DNA of 64,000 nucleotides from Zychaea mexicana (GCF_025766255.1 NW_026516740.1:62001-126000), one strand, 5' to 3'; shown: positions 34,416 to 47,351, counted from the first letter of the stretch. Notes: generated by a model from the letters alone, not told the origin. Program-made: numbers and translations.

Positions 34416-37400
34416 CTAACTTGCTTTTGGCTTTTTGTTTTCTGAGAAAAAGATCTTGGGGCTGTCTGGATCAAATTGGTAATTCATAATAGCTTCAAAT
34501 CTTCTTTTCGTACTTTTATCGGTCGAAGCAACAATTTCGTTTGCAGCTGTGATAATGTATTTCTATTTGACAGTGAAATATATATTAGTATTTATCTCTG
34601 ATAGCCTTGAAGTCTATATGGAACCAATAGAAGCAGTAACAACTAACGGAGTAATTTAGTAGAAGATAAATGCTGCCTTGTGTAATGAATTCATCGAGCT
34701 CAGCTAATGTTGTTGGCAATACGACGTAATTATTTGATACTTTGGACGCCACAAATACATCTTGAGTTTTAGCCACACTATACAAGTATGCGCGAAGGCC
34801 TAGGAAAACATTAAGTTAATACACGTATTATGGTGACTAAAACATGCTTTTCTTTACACTTTTTCCCTCCGTCCATAATAATAACGTCCATGATCAAAGG
34901 ATTCGTATTGCTTCCAACGCCAATATCCACACCGAGCCATTTTCTTAATTGCGACATGATGCAAACATTTGTGACGATATTCTTGGCTTGTTGTTCGATC
35001 ACGATATCAAACTCGGCATTTCCATTCTTATGCTCGTTCGCTGCTAACTCGACACAACTTTCTTCCCCGTCTTCAGACTGTGTTATTAGAAACATGTCAA
35101 TTTTACGACCAGATGATACAGTGGCAAGGGCGTCAATCATTTCGCTTCTTGTTGCTTCGGATACTACTTTGCCACTGAAGACCCCATATGTATTAGTTTG
35201 TTTACGTTTATCATCACAAGTTGTCTTCAGCTCCAGTTACTTATGTTCTTACATGTACATTGGTACCTCTGAATAACACACGCATTATATACTGCCATCT
35301 CACAAAGGACTCGTTTATGCTATACTTGTACTTGTTATCAAAGTCGAATTGTATCATATCAAATCTAAAAATGACGATTACATAAGAATACATAAAATGG
35401 ATCGACAGTGATATGATTTTTCATTGCAAATAACAAATAACTTAACAAGTAGCCAAAGATATCGTATATCTTTAATTTTTTGTGCAGGCTGTCTTTTTTT
35501 GTACAGGCTGTCTTTTTTGTGCAGGCTGTTTGTGCAGGCTGTCTTTTTTTTTGTGTAGGCTGTTTGTACAGGCTGTCTTTTTCTGTGCAGGCTGTTTATG
35601 CAGGCTGTCTTTTTTTTTGTGCAGGCTGTTTGTACAGGCTGTCTTTTTCTGTGCAGGCTGTTTGTGCAGGCTGTCTTTTTTTTTGTGCAGGCTGTCGTTT
35701 TTTTTATGTAGGCTGTTTGTGTAGGCTGTCTTTTTTTTTTGTGCAGGCTGTCTTTTTTTTTGTGCAGGCTGTTTGTGTAGGTTGTCTTTTTTTTTTGTGC
35801 AGGCTGTCTTTTTTTTTGTGCAGGCTGTTTGTGCAGGCCGTCTTTTTTTTTTGTGCAGGCTGTCTTTTTTTGTGCAGGCTGTTTGTGCAGGCTGTTTGTA
35901 CAGGCTGTCTTTTTTTTTGTGCAGGCTGTTTGTGCAGGCTGTCTTTTTTTTTTTTGTGCAGGCTGTTTGTGCAGGCTGTCTTTTTTTTTGTGTAGGCTGT
36001 TTGTGCAGGCTATCTTTTTTTTTGTGCAGGCTGTTTGTATAGGCTGTCTTTTTTTTTGTGCAGGCTGTCTTTTTTTTTGTGCAGGCTGTCTTTTCTACTG
36101 GAGATTTAGCTGTATACTCGCCATCTTCCAACATTTCTAGCTTTTTTTTAAGTATGTAAACACGAGCTCCCACAATACGACCGCCTTCGTATTTCTATAC
36201 ACACATACACAATGACATCATAAGTAAAATCACCTTCCATACTTCTGTTATACCCGATATACTTACGCTTAATACACTCTTCACTGTTGTAGTTGCGATA
36301 GGATCACCCATGCATTTTTTGCTCATTTCATCTTTCTTCAGGATGTTGGCCAAATGCTCGAATCTGTTTTTATCAAGATAGTCCTCGATGGGGATTGTCT
36401 TGTCTGTCGAGACGGTATTAATGATGCCGGAAAGACCAAGCCTGCACAAAAAAACACATTAGACTACCCATTAGCTATATTGAACGATAAAAAAAATATG
36501 ACCACTCACTGCAGAGGTCTGTTGACGGTTTTGAGTAATCTATCTTGCTTTATGAACTCAAGACAATACTTGAAAAGATATTGCTGATATCCATCAACAG
36601 TATGAACGTCACGAATATTGGGAATGGCTGGATTCAGTCCCTTTTTCTAATAAATGACAAAACAGGCGTTAAAATGCGTTTTCTTTGGTTCGAATTAAGC
36701 GTAAGTAATATAAATTATTAGAGTACCTTATCTTTTATGTATTCTTTTAGCGGGTCCAAGAGAGACGTGTCAATAATGGTAGGAACATTGCACAACTTTG
36801 CATAGTAACAGTAAGAATAATAGAAGTAATGAATATAAAATAAACAACGAGTCAAGATAACTATTTAAAGTTTTATCAAAAACAAATACCTCTGTATCAA
36901 CAACAACAGCTTCACTACTTGCATTACTGCTACTATGTATTGCGCTCCAGTGTTTTGCCTTCGACATATAGTTAGCATATATTGAAATTAAAATACTCGT
37001 TTTTGTGGAAGCTTTAGTTTAAACACACCTTTTCAGTTGACATTTTCACCCAAGCGATTGCTTCTACATTGGCAGTGTAGAAAGTCTATAGTGAAAAAAG
37101 TGGCAATCAGAAAACTATCTTTTTCATATACATACATATATGTATTATATTGAAGGAAAGTTATAAATCACTTATGTTCTTCAAATTTTTACTGGCAGCA
37201 CTATTGAACACCTGTTTGAAACTGGACTTGAGATCTTCTGGATTGACGACGTCTGGCTTGTACTCGTATATAAGAGGTGTATGGGAATCAATAAATTTAG
37301 AGAGCTTTGCGTAGTGCATTGAGCACTTGCATGCATCCAAATAACTTTCGAGTTTATTTGTAGAGAGAAGCAACAGTGAGTTTTTTATACATACATCACA

Positions 37401-37440
37401 AATGTGAAATAAACCACTTACCATCAAATTCTGTTGGCAT
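34416..37440 (-). CDS. Gene X, copy C
   Basis: The exon content and order match copies A and B, from MPTEFD (37440) to the stop at 34416. It differs from B by only a few bases outside the minisatellite. It shares the altered last donor (GTTAGT) with B. Confidence 0.5.
35478..36095. repeat. Minisatellite in gene X, copy C
   Basis: The same GCAGGCTGT-based tract as in copy B, of similar length, with small differences in the length of the T runs and in single units. Confidence 0.85.
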
Positions 37441-37638
37441 GGCATTGAAGAAGGAAGACAAAGGTTGTTACAAGGTAAAGGTTGCTGCGTAATGTAGTTT
37501 TGAACGGGTTTCTTAATTTGGGCAAGAAGCGGCAAATGGTAATTTTAAAAGAGCAATGATATTTAAATTTTATCTAAATTTGCATAATATTTCTTTTAAA
37601 AATTGAATTTTTATAATATATATAAAACTAATATCAAA

Positions 37639-38338
37639 ATGGAAGAGACACATAAAAAATTTACATCAAAAATAAAAAGATCAATTATAATTAATTTTAT
37701 GATTGAAAACAATATTAAAAATGTTAATATTCTATATGATGAAAAAAATAAACAAATTGATTTTGAAATATCATATAATAATGAAAATGGTCAACAAGAA
37801 GAAAAATATCAAGAATATTATAAAATAACAAAAAGAAGAGGAAGTAAAAGAAAAAAATACAATAATAATAAAACAAAAAATTTATCAACACCATCTGTTA
37901 CAGATAATAGTTCATTAGAAGGTAATGATATTAGTAAGTAATGAAAATTATAATAGAGAAAAAAATATTGATGAGCTATTAACAGATAAAAGTGAAATAG
38001 AAGATAATAACAATGATAGTAATAAACGAAGTCTTTCAAATCTTAGTACTCCTAATATTAGTAATACTAAAAAGAAAAGATATAATAATAATAATAAATG
38101 TAGGAATTTTGAATATAATAGATGCTATGTAAAAGAAGATAGTAATAGAACATATTGTGAATATTGTTTAGAAGATGGTTATTATACAGATGATGGTAAT
38201 TCAGATGATAATAGTTCAGATGATAATAATTCAGATGATAGCAATTCAGATGATGATAAAGAAATAATGATAGCAATAACATTAATAAAAATTTTCAAAG
38301 AGATGAATATTGTTTACAATTATTATACAATATATTAA
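37639..38338 (+). pseudogene. Gene Y, copy C (frameshifted)
   Basis: This is identical in plan to copy A, but the 2 bp deletion near 37928 (shared with B) ends the first frame at NDISK. The Cys cluster and acidic tail remain readable only in the second frame (37925-38338). Confidence 0.85.
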
Positions 38339-38545
38339 TGTATGAAAAGAAATTATTAAGTAAAAATAATACCAATAAATTAAAAAATGTGGATATAATA
38401 TTTGATAGAATAAAGAGTATTTTTATTAATCTTGGATTTCTATTTGATTTTCATTATAATACATAATAACTGTTTTTAACATTTCAAACAAATTATGATG
38501 ATATCTTTTTCTAAAAGCATAATCTAAAAATACAATGTATATAGC

Positions 38546-39381
38546 TCAGAATCTTTTTTTATATTGGGCATATGTTTTTCTTAAATGCATCCAAAAACCT
38601 TCCATACTGTTAGTATATATTGTTGAATCATTTGGATCCACAAAATATTTCAAATGATCAACTGCTTTATGAATATATCCCATCTTGTTTAAGCTTGTAT
38701 AAGATCGTAAACCATCAGTGATTATAGTTGTTCCTTGATAAACTTGATCCTTGATTATTGGTAATAATGTTGACATTTTTCGATTTTGAATAGGCACCAA
38801 AAAGAACAGATTTGAATTTCTTTGATAACCGCCTAATATCCACATATGTTTTCTGTATCGTTTATGCTTTGCAGTAGTAATTTCTGTTTTGCCAAAACAG
38901 CATTCATCGATTTCAACAACTTCATCTTGTTCACCAATTACATTTTTCCATAACTCTTGATTGTTAAGGATCCATGTTTTTATCGCAAAGCGTATTTTTG
39001 AATATAATCGTGTAACTGTTTCATCATCGATTCCCATTTGTAGAGACACTTTTATAAGAGAAGGATCTATATAAAAAACAAATTAATATTATATATGTTA
39101 TATTATAAAAGATACATACCAATCATCCATTGACGTAATAGTTCTACTATTTGTATTGGTCGTAGATTTGTTTTTTCAAATAATGTTTCGGCAAATACAC
39201 CTTTTCTAATATTATCTAGATAACAATAAAATCGATATCTTTGATAATATTTTCCAATGGATAATGGTTTTTCGCATTTTTTATAAATAAAAGGTTTTAT
39301 AAGTCCTTACTTTTGTAAATAGATTATAGCTTGTTCATCGTCGTAAAGTGTTCGAAATAGTGTTTCATTTGATTTAAACAT
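38546..39381 (-). CDS. Merlin/ISXO2-like DDE transposase, copy C (catalytic triad intact)
   Basis: The exons are 39381-39120 and 39066-38546. All three catalytic positions are present: Asp in EIDECCFG (codon at 38908), Asp in IITDGLRSY and Glu in NSMEGFW. The conserved FVDP and HLRKTY context is kept. This is the only copy of the three without a change in the catalytic exon. The TAA after YLQK in exon 1 remains, so activity depends on an alternative intron or on a start in exon 2. Otherwise as copy A. Confidence 0.85.
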
Positions 39382-39745
39382 TTTGATAAAGAAAAAGAAA
39401 AAAAGTGTTTTATGAAAAATCAAAAAAAAAAATTTATATAACTTTATATATTTTGTGTAACTTACCAAAGAACGCTTGTAACCTTAATTTGCCTCATTTG
39501 GTGACGCACCAGTAAATTTTCTCATCCTGCCACGCGTCAATATGATAACCCCTCGCAGTCCGCTCCTCTTTTAATATAACAGGCTACACTGATTTACTAT
39601 TGCAAGAAAGACAAAATAAACTTACTGATGATTCACAAAATATGTCGGCTGAGCCGTGAAGGGATAAGACTAGAAGATTTGAGCGGGAAATATAGACCTA
39701 ATGAACTTGTTAGAAAAAAAGTTAATTTCAGGTCTGCTCCAGTCA

Positions 39746-41953
39746 CACTGTGGGTTGAATCTGGTTATTTCTGGTTCCAGAATTGACCAGAGCCAGAATC
39801 AAACAGAAATTGACTAGAGCTGGAATCAATCAGAAATTGACTAGTAATCACCAGCAGAACCATAAATGACCAGATTCAAGGAACATGAACAACCAGTATC
39901 TATCAGAAAGTATAAAACCATAAAAGACCAGATAGTATCAGAATACAAATAACCATATATTACCAGATTTTATCAGAATAAGAGGAACCAAGAATAACCA
40001 GAAAATGTTACTTAAATTCTGAGCGGTATCATGATAGTGTAACTATTTATTTCTAGATAATTACTCTTTGTATTTAATAACGCAGGCCTTCTTGTTGTGT
40101 GATTGATGGTACAATAATGCATTGTTAAGGATATGGAACAAGAGGGACGGATATAAAAAGTCGTATCTATATACTCTCGTAATCTATGTGGTATTGACGA
40201 TGAATTAGCTGCCATTGCTATCGTTGGTCATTGTTTGGCTTATTAAAACACTTACAGTTATGAATGTCGTGCCGTTTTCGACCTGCGGCCACGCGAAATC
40301 GGTGGCGTTCGTTTCTTTCCCTTGCCGCCTCTTCCTTGTTGCTTATCTTTGGGCGGCGTCATTTGTTGTTAGCTACAGTTATAAACCAGTCTTAAGCAAA
40401 AACAAATAGGCAGGTAATAATAAATACTGTTATCATAATGGCTTTTTCATTACCTTCGCGTTTCTTTGCCTTCCTCGTCGCCGTTTTTGGTGAAATTTCG
40501 CCATGCTTGACGTACAAATGACGAGCACCCCCGTGATTGACGCAACGGCCCATTGGTACGTTGGCATGTTCTATGGCAAGCTGCTCAACCTCGATGATGC
40601 ATTTATCAAGTAAGGATTGCTTGATCGATTTCAACGGAACTTTTTTTTCCTCTTCTCTAGAGCATAGTAGCTCATCTTTTAATCTTGTTATGGCTCCTTT
40701 GACGACGCTTTTTGTTAGATATTCATGGCCAACTCGGCAGCCGCTCCCTCCAATCCACCTGCTTGCTGTATAACTAGGTACATGACATGCTCCTTCTTAA
40801 TATTATGTGCTTTAGGCTCCTTTATCAAATCGACCGTGGTAATGGGTGTAGTTGCTGTCTTTTCAACTTGTTGCTGCTGCTGGTTACTATTCGACTTCAA
40901 CATTTCCAATATTTCAGTGCAGATCACTTCTATACGCTACTGACGGGTCATTGAGTTCGTCTATGCGGTTACAAAAGACTAAATACGGGCCTTGTTGATC
41001 AGCAAAAACCATGGGTTTGTTCAAGGTTAAATCATAGCTTTGTGTGTGCATCGTGGTTTTGCGGGTTGAAAATGAGAAAGAAATGTAGAAAAAAGGGGCA
41101 CATAACTCAAGAGAATTGGCATTAATTAAAATATGTATGCAAATGCAGGTACACGCATTCAGTTATAGGACGTGCATACTTAACAAAAATATAATAAAAC
41201 TGATTGAAAGGTATTGTTTCTTAAACTTCTCAACATGATTTGCCCAAAGTGCACTCTAAATTTTATCAAAAACAAACATTATGCTCATATGCGAACTTGC
41301 TTAAGCCCACCAACAAATAATAGCCGACAAGAAAGCTCTACAGCACCAAATGCTACAAGCGAATCTTTAAATAATTTACAACAGCAGACCGCTTTTATTG
41401 CTGACATTGTGCATCACACTGAACCTGTTTAGAGTAGTAGCAAAACAAGATATATGTATGTCGATGAAGAACAGATAAGCTTACTTAACGATAGTGGTTC
41501 ATCCAGCGAAAGCGACACCAGTGATGATCTGGCCTATGATATGGACGACTTTTGCGCAGAAGTAGACAACAACTCTAGCAATAACGAATCAGAGGATATC
41601 AATGACAATACCATCTTCTATGATGTTTCGAATTCGACATCCATACCTGAAAATGTCATACGTGACATGCGGCTTTGGCATCTCATAGAAAGGTTCAATG
41701 TTCCAAGAGCATGCTCCGAAAATGCACGCTGACAAACTCGCTTTAAGTTGAGTATACTTAACAAGAAAATACCAGAAATAACCAGAAATAACCAGGGTGA
41801 CCGATCTGGTTGTCTTGTAGTTTTTTTGTATCTGTAATAAAACTAGAAATAACCATATTTAACCATATTTAACAATCCCAGTACTCGTTGTCACCAGATT
41901 TAACCAGATTTCACCAATATCTACCAGAATTAACCAAATTTTTTCCCACAGTG
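39746..41953. mobile_element. Element with CACTGTGGG inverted ends, copy C (2208 bp, longest form)
   Basis: The ends are CACTGTGGG (39746) and CCCACAGTG (41953) with subterminal ACCAG repeats. Unlike A and B it keeps about 480 bp at 41200-41730 that encode a Cys/His-containing N-terminus. It is therefore closer to the parental element. Its right end abuts the broken FAR1-like gene. Confidence 0.65.
41232..41732 (+). pseudogene. N-terminal fragment of a zinc-finger mobile-element protein
   Basis: One reading frame runs from MICPKCTLNF to NVPRACSENAR with a single TAG at 41430-41432. The start has a CCHC-like arrangement (CPKCTLNFIKNKHYAHMRTC). The second part is acidic and ends RDMRLWHLIERFNVPRA. 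Short Cys/His N-termini followed by acidic linkers are common in transposon proteins of early-diverging fungi. No catalytic domain follows. This looks like the 5' stub of the autonomous parent of the CACTG element. Confidence 0.4.
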
Positions 41954-41954
41954 T

Positions 41955-42522
41955 CCAGCGAAGAATAATTACACCTTTTCTGGCTCCTCTTCATAGCATA
42001 CTGCTCTGAAGCGAGCTGGACAGCCAATCTTTTTGATCTTTGGCGGATACGGATCGACTTTAACGCACCACCTTTGACACGATCGTTGCGCACACGGACG
42101 CCTCCAGAACGATGGCAAACATAACGCTCGGACCATTTCACTTTTCTTTTACAAGCTCTTTTGGCAGGGTGGATGTCTATAAGTGATGTTATATCGTGAG
42201 ATAGATTAATGCAGGTACAAAATAAATTTTTCCTTATTTGTATTCATTGTTGATTTATTGTACCTCTACTTTCTTCTACTTCGTTTTCCTCAACAACTTC
42301 TCCCGAAATCTTCGCATCATTCGCTTGTTGGATCTTGATGGCATTGCTTTCACAGATCAGAATCCCTTTGCCCTTTCGGTGGTCTTTTCTCACCCAGCAA
42401 TGACCAGACACTTGAGGTGCGCGCTCGATCGTCGCTCTATAGGTAGCAATCGGTAGCCACTCTGGAACACTCTCGTTTTCGAGGTCGAGAATAATAGGCG
42501 CGTTGCTGTTGGTGTTAGACAT
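41955..42522 (-). pseudogene. FAR1/MULE-type DNA-binding gene, 5' part only, broken at the array edge
   Basis: Exon 1 (42522 to about 42264) starts MSNTNSNAPIILDLENE and continues through SGHCWVRKDHRKGKG to VEESR, followed by a GTACAA donor. Exon 2 from about 42177 reads KVKWSERYVCHRSGGVRVRN, RIRQRSK and, one base out of frame, KKIGCPARFRAVCYEEE. This C-H-GCPAR layout matches the FAR1-type zinc domain found in Mutator-like transposases and their domesticated relatives. A 1 bp loss in the A run near 42032 breaks the frame. The sequence ends at the CACTGTGGG end of array copy C, so the rest of the gene is missing. Confidence 0.55.
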
Positions 42523-45065
42523 TGCGTGTTTTTTAATAGCATTAGTAGAAAAGCTAACAAAGTCTGTGTGAAGAGGGCGCTTGTTTATTTTTTTTTTATC
42601 TTTCTACTACAGACTATGCATAGGTCCGCGATTCTCATTTATTCATGATCATGCTTTAACAGAACGCACAAAGGTTTTGTATCATATTGACAATCGTCGT
42701 CACATGTTGCATTAACAAGAGATGCACAATTCCCTCCATATATGTATTACACTGTATTTTAGAGATGAAGGACCCATGTAGTATCAAAGAGACATCTTAT
42801 AAAATAGCTTTATTTATATACTATTTTTTAACGGCACATTACAACCATAACTTTAGGTAGGTTTTATACCTACACTCCTACACTTCTAATATATATACCA
42901 TAAGCATAAATATGGTACTTACGTCTTTTTGTCTCTATGATGCATTGACAGGTACGTTTATCTTTGGTTCTAAAGGGAATAGAGAGCGTTAGTATATTGC
43001 TAATCGCATTCGACGCTTGTTCACATATCATGTTTTCTATTCTTTACCTAAACGGCCCTCTTCCTTGAACACGATCTTCATTCACAACGCGCGGCTGAAA
43101 GATCTAACCTTTGACTGATCTTGCCTATAATAAGCACATCGTTGAGAATATAGCACGAATGCACTTTAACCAAAAAAAAAAGCATACCCGTTATGAACCA
43201 CAGCTACAATATTAGCTGGCCGCCATCGTTCAATGATCGTTCATTCCATCGTGAATTATAACAGTGTGTCGAAATCCCAATGTCCTAAGTCAAAATGCCC
43301 GATGTCCAAGAGCGAGATCTCAAGAGATCGGCGGTTAAACAAAGCTCCTTCACAGTGTATAGCTTTAAACCTTTTGTCCCCTTTTTCTCCCCTTTAACCC
43401 TTGGATCATCCACTGCTTCAAATGGCCACTTCATTGCTGCTGAGATCTTTGAGGTAGAATTGTCAGTGTGTTTGTAGAAGGAGTCGTGCTTTGTCCCGCC
43501 AGTACTTTGTTGTTGTCTTTTCCCTTCGTTTTTTTTCAAATGTCTGCTGTAAACTGTTCTCCATTCTATTCATTGGCATTTCCAACTTGGCGGCATGCAT
43601 CTATCTCTAATGATCGTGTACGTCTTTTCTTGATGATTGTGTAGTGACTGTTAATGACTAGTACTCTTTTTTTCTGGTTGGTAAATAAAAGGCGCTGCTT
43701 AAAGCACTGGCGCACCACACGCTGTGACTCTTTATTGCTAGCCTTGTTAGCCTTGTTAGCCTTGTTAGCCTTGTTTAAGAGTTCGTTAGTGTGCCTACAT
43801 ATCAACTAGGGCGTCACTTCTTTTAATCTGCCAAGTTTGCTGAGCAAATACGGTTCATCATATTTAAAACCGGGCGAAATAGCGTCGTGAAGTGCGTTCT
43901 GGATGTGTAGTTGACGTCCAGCTTCTGCACAGTTAGATGTCACATTTCGGCTCATATCGATGAGTTTATTGATGAGTATATATGTGTGTTTGCTATGCGA
44001 GCCCGGTTCAATACATAAATAATAATGATGCCAGAGGGTTGACAGGTACACGGTACTCAAGTGTTTAATATACCTGGGTTCTTAACATCTTTTGGAGGGT
44101 TCTTGCCGGGTCTTTCTCTTTCTCTTTTTTTCTAAAGGCCTTTGGTAGAAAGACGCTTTTCTGGGGCGTGCCTGCCAGATGTGTTTCTCCAGTTATTTCT
44201 GTTTTTCGGTGGTGTCATATATAAGTAATAGCTTTTCAACCTCATCTCCTCTTATATATTCATAAATACCTTCTCTGTTTCATTATCTGATCTTGTCATT
44301 GACACATAAGGGAATGTATCACGACACATCTTTATCGGTATCGAGTTCCGTGCTAACGATATGGTACGGATCTTCGTTTTTGATAGATTTTTCTTCCATG
44401 CTTTCTTTGGGCTCTTACTGCTCTTTTTCATCATTGTCAAGTGGTAGTGCCACGGCAGTTGTTTTTTTTAGTGCATAGTATTGGGGTGTAGGTGGCGTAC
44501 CTAGTAGTATTGTTGAGCCTATCTCGAAAAAGAGACAGTGACAGAAGCTGCTTCTATACTTCGACTAAGTGCAATCACTACACCAAGAAATTCTTGGCTA
44601 GACAAATCACTTCGATGGCAAAGGCCTTTTCCATTTTAGGATAATTGAACGGCACTTGACTTTCATCAGCTTCTTCTGCAACTACAGTAATATTATTAAA
44701 GATATTTGGACCGCCATGATAATAAAAAGGGACGCCATCATGAAAAGTAGTAGGCGCCATCATGGAAATTATTAGACACCAAGTTGAGAAAAACTCTGCG
44801 CCGTGTTAAAAGCATCGTCTGTCATCCGTTATTTTCTCGAGCGCCAAGTTGAAAGTTGAAAGTCAAATTCCGCCATGTTAAAAAAACGGGATGCCATCTA
44901 TTACTTGAAATCGAAATCCGATATTTAACAAAACGTGTAACATGATGGCAATGATGACGCTCAATCGAAGCTTTTTCTTTGTGTTTAATTACATAGCGTC
45001 ACTGGCAGAACAGAAAAACCGTGTGAATAATCAAGTCGTATCACGAGTCTGTTGGATTGGATGCT
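42523..45065. other. Gene-poor region right of the array
   Basis: No recognisable gene was found. A minus-strand stretch at 43285-43539 has coding-like composition (WPFEAVDDPRVKGEKKG), but its family is unknown. A 9 bp tandem repeat, TAGCCTTGT, occurs about four times at 43738-43773. Short inverted runs of the type GCCATCAT occur near 44700-44890. Confidence 0.4.
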
Positions 45066-47351
45066 TTATTTCGTAGCAATGGTCAAAATCTCTGCCATTT
45101 TCAACAAAAACTGGTCGTATCCATACTGACTTAGGAGCTGAAGCCCTACTGGGAAGCCTTCCGATTGTCCAAACGGTACACTGATTGCAGGAATACCGGC
45201 AAGACTTGCAGGAATTGTCATGACATCGTTCACATATGTATCCACCGCCCCGTTGTGTTTTTCTATAGTGCCATCCTTGTTATCCGAATCAGGCAGACAA
45301 TCTTCTATTGTTGGTGCTGGCGACATGGCGCAGGGTGTCAAGAGCACGTGGACGCCACCATCCATTTGTTGCATTCCTGATGACTTTTGTAGTACATTGG
45401 CTTGGCTAAATACACCATCAAAATCTTGTTGAACAAGTCTTCGTGCTTTTTGCGCAGGTAAAAAGGTCTTGTCATAGGTCCTATTTGTTTTATTTGCGAT
45501 TTTAGCCAGCTATTCTTCTTTTCAAAGCATATTACTTGTGTTTAGTTTACCCTGCTGTTAATAGATGTGTGCCCAACATAATGCGACGTTTGACTTCAGA
45601 ACCAAATCCTTCTGCTCTTGTGTCTGCATAGAGAAACCCATCTTCTTGCTTTAAAACAGCCTTGCTACGACGCCCTATAATAAAAATTATAACGGAGGCA
45701 ATGTTGCAGGACAAAGAGTCAGTCTTGAACTTTTTTTTCAAAGGAAGATAGCGGGCACGACGAAATAGGAGAGAGAGAAAGAAATACTACTGCCACTACT
45801 AACCATAGCGAACACCATCATAACGTGCCAGATTGGAACTTGCTTCTGCCAATGCAATGGTGAAATATGCCGGAAGAGCGAACCTTGTCATTGGTAAAGA
45901 GACAGGTACGATCGATGCCCCTCGTTCTTCGAAAAATCGAATGCCGTCGCGCCAAATATCTACGACAGCCGCAGACAAAGGATCTACATAGTACTCTTGA
46001 GGTACGCCAACTACTAGCCCTGATAAATCATCGGCTGTGGAAGGAGACCAGCGTAAAGCTAATTCTTGATCCGCGACATCTATACGTTTCCTAAAGGTAT
46101 CTGGCATGGATGTAGGATCTTGAGCATCATAGCTAGAAATGGCATCTATATGCATACATATTTTTGGCGAGTGCCAAAACGGATTAAGTCGACAAATATA
46201 TATCGGTTTCATTCAACAGTGACAGATTTAATGTTACCGTAGACTAGTCGAGCACTTGACACATCCTGAGCTAAGATGCCAACGGTATCTAAAGAATTGG
46301 CATATGTCACTAATCCATGTCTTGAGCACCGACCATAGGATGGCTTATAACCAACGACACCACAATAAGAGGCAGGCAATCGCACAGAACCACCTGTATC
46401 CGAGCCTAATGCACTTTAACAGTATATTCTTATGAGCTATATATACATTGTATGAGCACCCACTTGCTGCAAACACCCTTCCCCCCCTTTCACAAAACTG
46501 CTTACGCGATGCACATCCCAGAAGCTACAGCAGCTGCACTTCCGCCCGAAGAACCGCCTGCCACTCGTCTTTTGATTCCATCGTGATTAGTTTTGTCGTG
46601 GGGATTGACTGCCGTTCCATAATGACTAAAGATATTGGCCGCTCTATTTTATAAAGAGGGATTGTTTGTATGTGTCAGCATCACATCATCATCATCATCG
46701 TCGGTCGCGCCACACATTTGCGAAACTATTAAATTATATTTCCATTTACCCCATGCCAAACTCGTCCATATTTGTTTTGCCCATAATGATAGCGCCTGCT
46801 TTCCTTAACCGCTGGACAACTGTAGCATCATAAGGTGAGGTGAATCCTAAGGAAACAAGAAAAGAAAGAAAAAACGGGGTGTTAAGACATACATATATTC
46901 AACAACACGGTAAAAGGAAGCCTCACCTTCCAGAATTCTCGACCCACAGGTTGTAGGTAGTGTCTTTGTGCAAAAGTTATCCTTGATACCGATCGGTGCT
47001 CCATCCAAAGGCCCTAAGGATGTTCCTGAAGATGTTTTATCAGTAAAAGAATTTTGTATTACATATAACTTATACACGCTTCTATGTACCTTGATTTTGT
47101 CGTTGAGCTGATTGGTTTCCGAGATCCTGTAAGGTCCGGTGTTCCTCGACAGCAACAAAGGCATTGACACGGTCATTGTGTAATCGCACGTTATCTATTG
47201 CTTGATTGCACGTGGAAATGGCTCTTGTCTATTTGTTTTTAATGAGGAACTACGATTGTCTTTTTTACTTGGCATACATTCCTCAACTCACGTATTGTTC
47301 TTGTTGTTGGACGAATGACCGTCGAATTAAGAACGATGGCCGTGTCAACAT
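45066..47351 (-). CDS. GatA: Mitochondrial glutamyl-tRNA(Gln) amidotransferase subunit A
   Basis: GatA is the amidase subunit that releases ammonia from glutamine so that Glu-tRNA(Gln) becomes Gln-tRNA(Gln) in mitochondria. Nine exons (47351-47292, 47228-47090, 47025-46927, 46846-46750, 46643-46506, 46413-46238, 46145-45804, 45674-45551, 45480-45066) join in frame to 529 residues. The N-terminus [13 protein letters not shown] is Arg-rich and lacks acidic residues, as expected of a mitochondrial presequence. Amidase-signature residues are K81 (GIKDN), S163 (AGGSSGGS) and S187 (GSDTGGS). GatA-specific segments follow: [53 protein letters not shown] and GLQLL. It is the minus-strand neighbour of OPA3, another mitochondrial protein. 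Confidence 0.95.

Larger units (their letters stand above)
37521..39482. mobile_element. Merlin-like DNA transposon, copy C (boundaries tentative)
   Basis: This is bounded by CTTAATTTG at 37512-37520 and 39483-39491, as in copy A (the copy B equivalent is 29337-32354, including the insertion). Length is 1962 bp. This copy has the best-preserved transposase of the three but a broken gene Y. Confidence 0.5.
34358..41953. repeat. Array copy C of the direct tandem repeat
   Basis: The third copy starts directly after the end of copy B and terminates at CCCACAGTG (41945-41953). It lacks the 1054 bp insertion. Up to about 41110 it is nearly identical to copy B; its last 850 bp differ because it keeps about 480 bp that A and B have lost. 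Confidence 0.95.
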
